A stretch of 8,924 bases of DNA from NCBI GenBank assembly GCA_045638565.1, contig JAZUBN010000132.1:1-8924 (forward strand). The letters are read 5' to 3'. This stretch comes from SIG471 sp045638565. GTDB taxonomy: Bacteria > Bacillota > Clostridia > Oscillospirales > Butyricicoccaceae. Each line of letters starts with the position of its first letter. Position 1 is the first letter of the stretch. Of this stretch, positions 7,039 to 8,924 are shown one piece after another. The notes below the pieces were generated by a model that did not search any database, was not told the origin of the DNA, and was given only the letters and a program-made list of their open reading frames with translations. The position numbers and the translations under genes are program-made.

Positions 7039-7066
7039 AAAGCCACCCAAACGGGTGGCTTTATTT
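7039..7066 (+). terminator. Intrinsic terminator of the DUF1177 gene
   Basis: AAAGCCACCC (7039-7048) pairs with GGGTGGCTTT (7053-7062) around AAAC, followed by ATTT. The T-run is short but the stem is strong. Its distance from the DUF1177 stop codon, 179 nt, gives an unusually long 3' untranslated region. A-rich sequence upstream gives a T-rich run on the other strand, so it may work both ways. Confidence 0.75.
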
Positions 7067-7109
7067 ATGTGAATTCAATTGTATTATGGTGCAAGGGGCA
7101 GAAAAGCCT

Positions 7110-7205
7110 GCCTTGTGCAAAGGGAGGGGACCACCGAACGGTGGTGGAGGGATTGTTACTCATCAATCGTGCTGATGGCACACCACACTTCTTCACTTTT
7201 CACTC
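7110..7205. repeat. Dispersed composite repeat, copy C, with TTCAC tract
   Basis: The core hairpin ACCACCG (7130-7136) with CGGTGGT (7139-7145) around AA is preceded by AAGGGAGGGG and followed by GGAGGGATTG, as in copies A and B. The 47 bp after its TGGA resemble the corresponding stretch of copy A (a shared CAAT, GTG, CT, GCAC, CCA/CTCA order), and both then enter a TTCAC-rich tract, here 7192-7205. Together with 6860-7109 this fills a 400-bp gap in which I find no gene. Confidence 0.65.
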
Positions 7206-7229
7206 TTATTTATTACTTTCTCACCAATC

Positions 7230-7256
7230 AAAAAGCACCTCCGAAGAGGTGCTTTT
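7230..7256 (-). terminator. Intrinsic terminator of the MFS gene
   Basis: On the - strand, AGCACCTC pairs with GAGGTGCT around a TTCG tetraloop closed by C-G (7234-7253), followed by TTTTT (7234-7230). The hairpin begins within a few bases of the stop codon at 7260-7262. The C(UUCG)G loop is an especially stable RNA tetraloop. Confidence 0.9.
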
Positions 7257-7259
7257 CTT

Positions 7260-8459
7260 CTATTTTACAGCTTTTTCTTTTCTATACTTTCCAACGTACG
7301 CAAAGCCTATCACTGTTGCCACAACGAAGGCTGCAGCTGCAAGAATGAATGGATACATAGGATTTGCCTCGTAGATAAGACCTGCGAACAATGCGCCGAA
7401 AATGCCGCCGAGCGATGTCATGGACTGATAGAAGCCCATTACCTGATTGCTGTTTTCAGGTGTTGTACGCATGGAGGTCATTGTCTGGAGAAGCGGAAGT
7501 CTTACAGCGTTGATACTGAAGAAGAGAACATCGCAGATGATTGTGATGGAAAGTTCTCTGAATGTGAGAAGAATCAGAAGGAATGCTGTCTGTGCATACA
7601 TGATCCACATAAAGCTCTTGTTTGTGTCGGTTTTCTTCTGCATCCACATACAAAGTGTAGAGTTAAAAATAAGGCTGAGAGCCGCGATAGCCGCCTTGAT
7701 AGTGCCGTTATACATGGAACCCATATTGAACTGGTCCTTGATGTAATAGTTGAAGCACTGTTCAAAGGAGTTCTGACCAACGCCTGCGATAGCAACCATT
7801 GCAAAAATGAGAAGAAGCATTGGTGTCATAAAGCTCTTTGCCGCCATAAATGCCGCAAAAGGATTTGCATCCTTTACAGAGAGCTTCTTTTCAGGAATGT
7901 GCTTATACTTTGTATCGTCTTCGCAGAGGATGTAGAACAAAACGCCTGTGCCTGCGAGAACGATAATCTGGCAAATGAATGCGAATTCTACCGAAACCAC
8001 GCCCATGATACCGCCGAGGAAGTAACCGACTGCGCCGCAGACATTCTGCACTGTGACCATAAGAGTGAGATTTTTACCGCGAAGATCAGGATGGGATGTG
8101 TTGATAACATAGTTGGAGAAGGCTGTGAAAACGCCGCCTGTGAAAATACCTGCGAACATTCTGCCGCCAACGACCATAACTTCTGTTGTAGCTGCGCCGA
8201 AAATCATCTGACCGACAGCATAACCGAGGCTGCAGATGAGGATAACACGCTTTGTAGGAATATAAGCGCAAAGCTTGCCCCAGAATGGAGAGAAAAGGAA
8301 GTTGGATGTCATCATAGCTGCAAGAGCTACGCCAAACATCGAGCTGTCAAGACCTCTTTCGACGATAAGGGTAGGTGTGACAGGGTGTGCAAAGCTTGCC
8401 GCCGCATTGAACCCCATCAGGATAATGAGGAAGATTGTAAATTTGCTGTTTTTCTTCAT
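7260..8459 (-). CDS. MFS transporter, probable drug/metabolite efflux
   Basis: Inner-membrane secondary transporter of the major facilitator superfamily; substrate unknown. The 399 residues hold 12 hydrophobic segments in two halves around a charged central loop (about 180-200). The loop between TM2 and TM3 has GKLCAYIPTKRV (61-72), which fits the place of MFS motif A but lacks its usual Asp. Arg100 in GGRMFAGIFTGG fits motif B, and GAVGYFLGGIMG (142-153) resembles the antiporter motif C of drug exporters with Tyr in place of the Pro. These points favour a DHA1-like exporter, at family level only. The ATG is supported by AAAGG (8471-8467) 7 nt upstream. The gene is a single unit: own promoter (8495-8523), own terminator (7230-7256), and the upstream gene on the same strand ends with a separate terminator (8602-8632). 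Confidence 0.92.
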   Translation of the reverse strand: MKKNSKFTIFLIILMGFNAAASFAHPVTPTLIVERGLDSSMFGVALAAMMTSNFLFSPFWGKLCAYIPTKRVILICSLGYAVGQMIFGAATTEVMVVGGRMFAGIFTGGVFTAFSNYVINTSHPDLRGKNLTLMVTVQNVCGAVGYFLGGIMGVVSVEFAFICQIIVLAGTGVLFYILCEDDTKYKHIPEKKLSVKDANPFAAFMAAKSFMTPMLLLIFAMVAIAGVGQNSFEQCFNYYIKDQFNMGSMYNGTIKAAIAALSLIFNSTLCMWMQKKTDTNKSFMWIMYAQTAFLLILLTFRELSITIICDVLFFSINAVRLPLLQTMTSMRTTPENSNQVMGFYQSMTSLGGIFGALFAGLIYEANPMYPFILAAAAFVVATVIGFAYVGKYRKEKAVK

Positions 8460-8494
8460 TTCATTGCCTTTCTTTACTTTTTTATTCTGTAAAA

Positions 8495-8523
8495 ATTATA
8501 CACCTTCCGGCATTATTTTGCAA
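8495..8523 (-). promoter_or_regulatory. Sigma-A promoter of the MFS gene
   Basis: On the - strand, TTGCAA (8523-8518) and TATAAT (8500-8495) are separated by 17 bp. Transcription would start about 30 nt before the start codon at 8459. This is a near-consensus housekeeping promoter; I see no clear operator next to it. Confidence 0.8.
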
Positions 8524-8601
8524 GTTTTTGCATAGAAAAAGTGTGGAAATATTGTATATTTTGTAGGCTTCTACTCTCGCTATCCCGCTTGCTCACACGA
8601 C

Positions 8602-8632
8602 AAAAAAGGCTGTGACCGAAGTCACAGCCTTT
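8602..8632 (-). terminator. Intrinsic terminator of the peptide-binding protein gene
   Basis: On the - strand, AAAGGCTGTGAC (8632-8621, as read on that strand) pairs with GTCACAGCCTTT (8616-8605) around a TTCG tetraloop, and a run of six T (8607-8602) overlaps the end of the stem. It lies about 40 nt after the stop codon at 8672-8674. Between it and the MFS promoter (8524-8601) I see nothing recognisable. Confidence 0.93.
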
Positions 8633-8671
8633 GATTTGTTTAGGTAAACTATTATTAACTCTGACTAAGAA

Positions 8672-8924
8672 TTAGTCTTCGTAAACAACAGCCTGGTGGT
8701 AGTAACGGGAACCTGTCTTGTACATGATTACGCCGTCAACGCCCTTCTTCATACCTGCAACGTATGTCTGCTGGAGAAGTGGGATCCATGGGGATTCTTC
8801 CATGAGCTTAGCCTGGATATCCTTGTAGAGCTGGTTACGCTTTTCTGTATCGAATTCGCCACGTGCTTCTTCGATCATAGCGTCAACTTCTGGGTTGGAG
8901 TACCAGCCACGGTTACCTGTAGCA
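8672..8924 (-). CDS. ABC transporter peptide-binding protein, family 5 (C-terminal part)
   Basis: Extracellular lipoprotein that captures oligopeptides or related solutes and delivers them to an ABC permease (OppA/DppA type). Only the last 83 residues are present; the gene runs off the right edge, so the signal peptide and lipobox are not seen. The fragment has the typical C-terminal order of SBP family 5: GWYSNPEVDAMIEEAR, then EKRNQLYKDIQAKLMEESPW, IPLLQQ and a final Tyr/Val-rich strand. The reading frame is open to the window edge, so the ATG at 8878 is an internal Met and not the start. Permease and ATPase genes are not downstream; if clustered they would lie beyond the right edge, upstream of this gene. 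Ligand is unknown. Confidence 0.9.
   Translation of the reverse strand, partial: ATGNRGWYSNPEVDAMIEEARGEFDTEKRNQLYKDIQAKLMEESPWIPLLQQTYVAGMKKGVDGVIMYKTGSRYYHQAVVYED

Noticed and set aside
7069..7374. Overlapping small + strand frames across the repeat at 7110-7205
   Set aside because: They cross two terminators and a dispersed repeat and enter the MFS gene antisense; no sign of a real product.
7899..8492. Open frame of 197 codons on the + strand opposite the MFS gene
   Set aside because: Cys/His/Ala-rich composition typical of antisense reading of membrane-protein codons; it also ends over the MFS promoter.

Overview
The window looks like chromosomal DNA from an anaerobic, gut-type Firmicute, most likely a clostridial relative of the Ruminococcaceae/Oscillospiraceae. 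This is inferred from clostridial-looking GyrA and FtsK sequences, strong AGGAG/AAGGA ribosome binding sites, TTGaca/TATAAT promoters in AT-rich gaps, and intergenic GC-rich palindromic repeats of a kind I associate with these genomes. The species cannot be named from the sequence alone.

Layout, left to right. Positions 1-418 hold a dispersed repeat, a TTCAC-rich tract, a cluster of operator-like dyads and a good sigma-A promoter (346-374). Next come two chromosome-maintenance genes on the + strand, 46 bp apart with no terminator between them: an FtsK/SpoIIIE DNA translocase (419-3163) and DNA gyrase subunit A (3210-5717). The gap behind gyrA (5718-5923) holds two different palindromic repeats, then a candidate promoter and a leader hairpin. 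A well-expressed-looking DUF1177-family protein of unknown function follows (5924-6859). The 400-bp gap 6860-7259 contains a structured 3' region, an intrinsic terminator, another copy of the repeat seen at the left end, and the terminator of the next gene. On the - strand lie a 12-TM MFS transporter (7260-8459) with its own promoter, and the C-terminal 83 residues of a family 5 peptide ABC transporter binding protein (8672-8924), cut by the window edge, with its own terminator.

FtsK and GyrA act together in a general sense: one pumps and sorts chromosomal DNA at division, the other removes the supercoils that such movement produces. The remaining genes look like independent single units. I see no defence system, integrase, CRISPR array, transposase, tRNA or rRNA. 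The most noteworthy non-genic content is the set of dispersed hairpin repeats. Their stems keep pairing while their sequence changes, and two copies share a composite structure about 100 bp long. Other points are the dyads upstream of ftsK, the orphan DUF1177 gene, and a natural alanine at the quinolone-contact position of GyrA.
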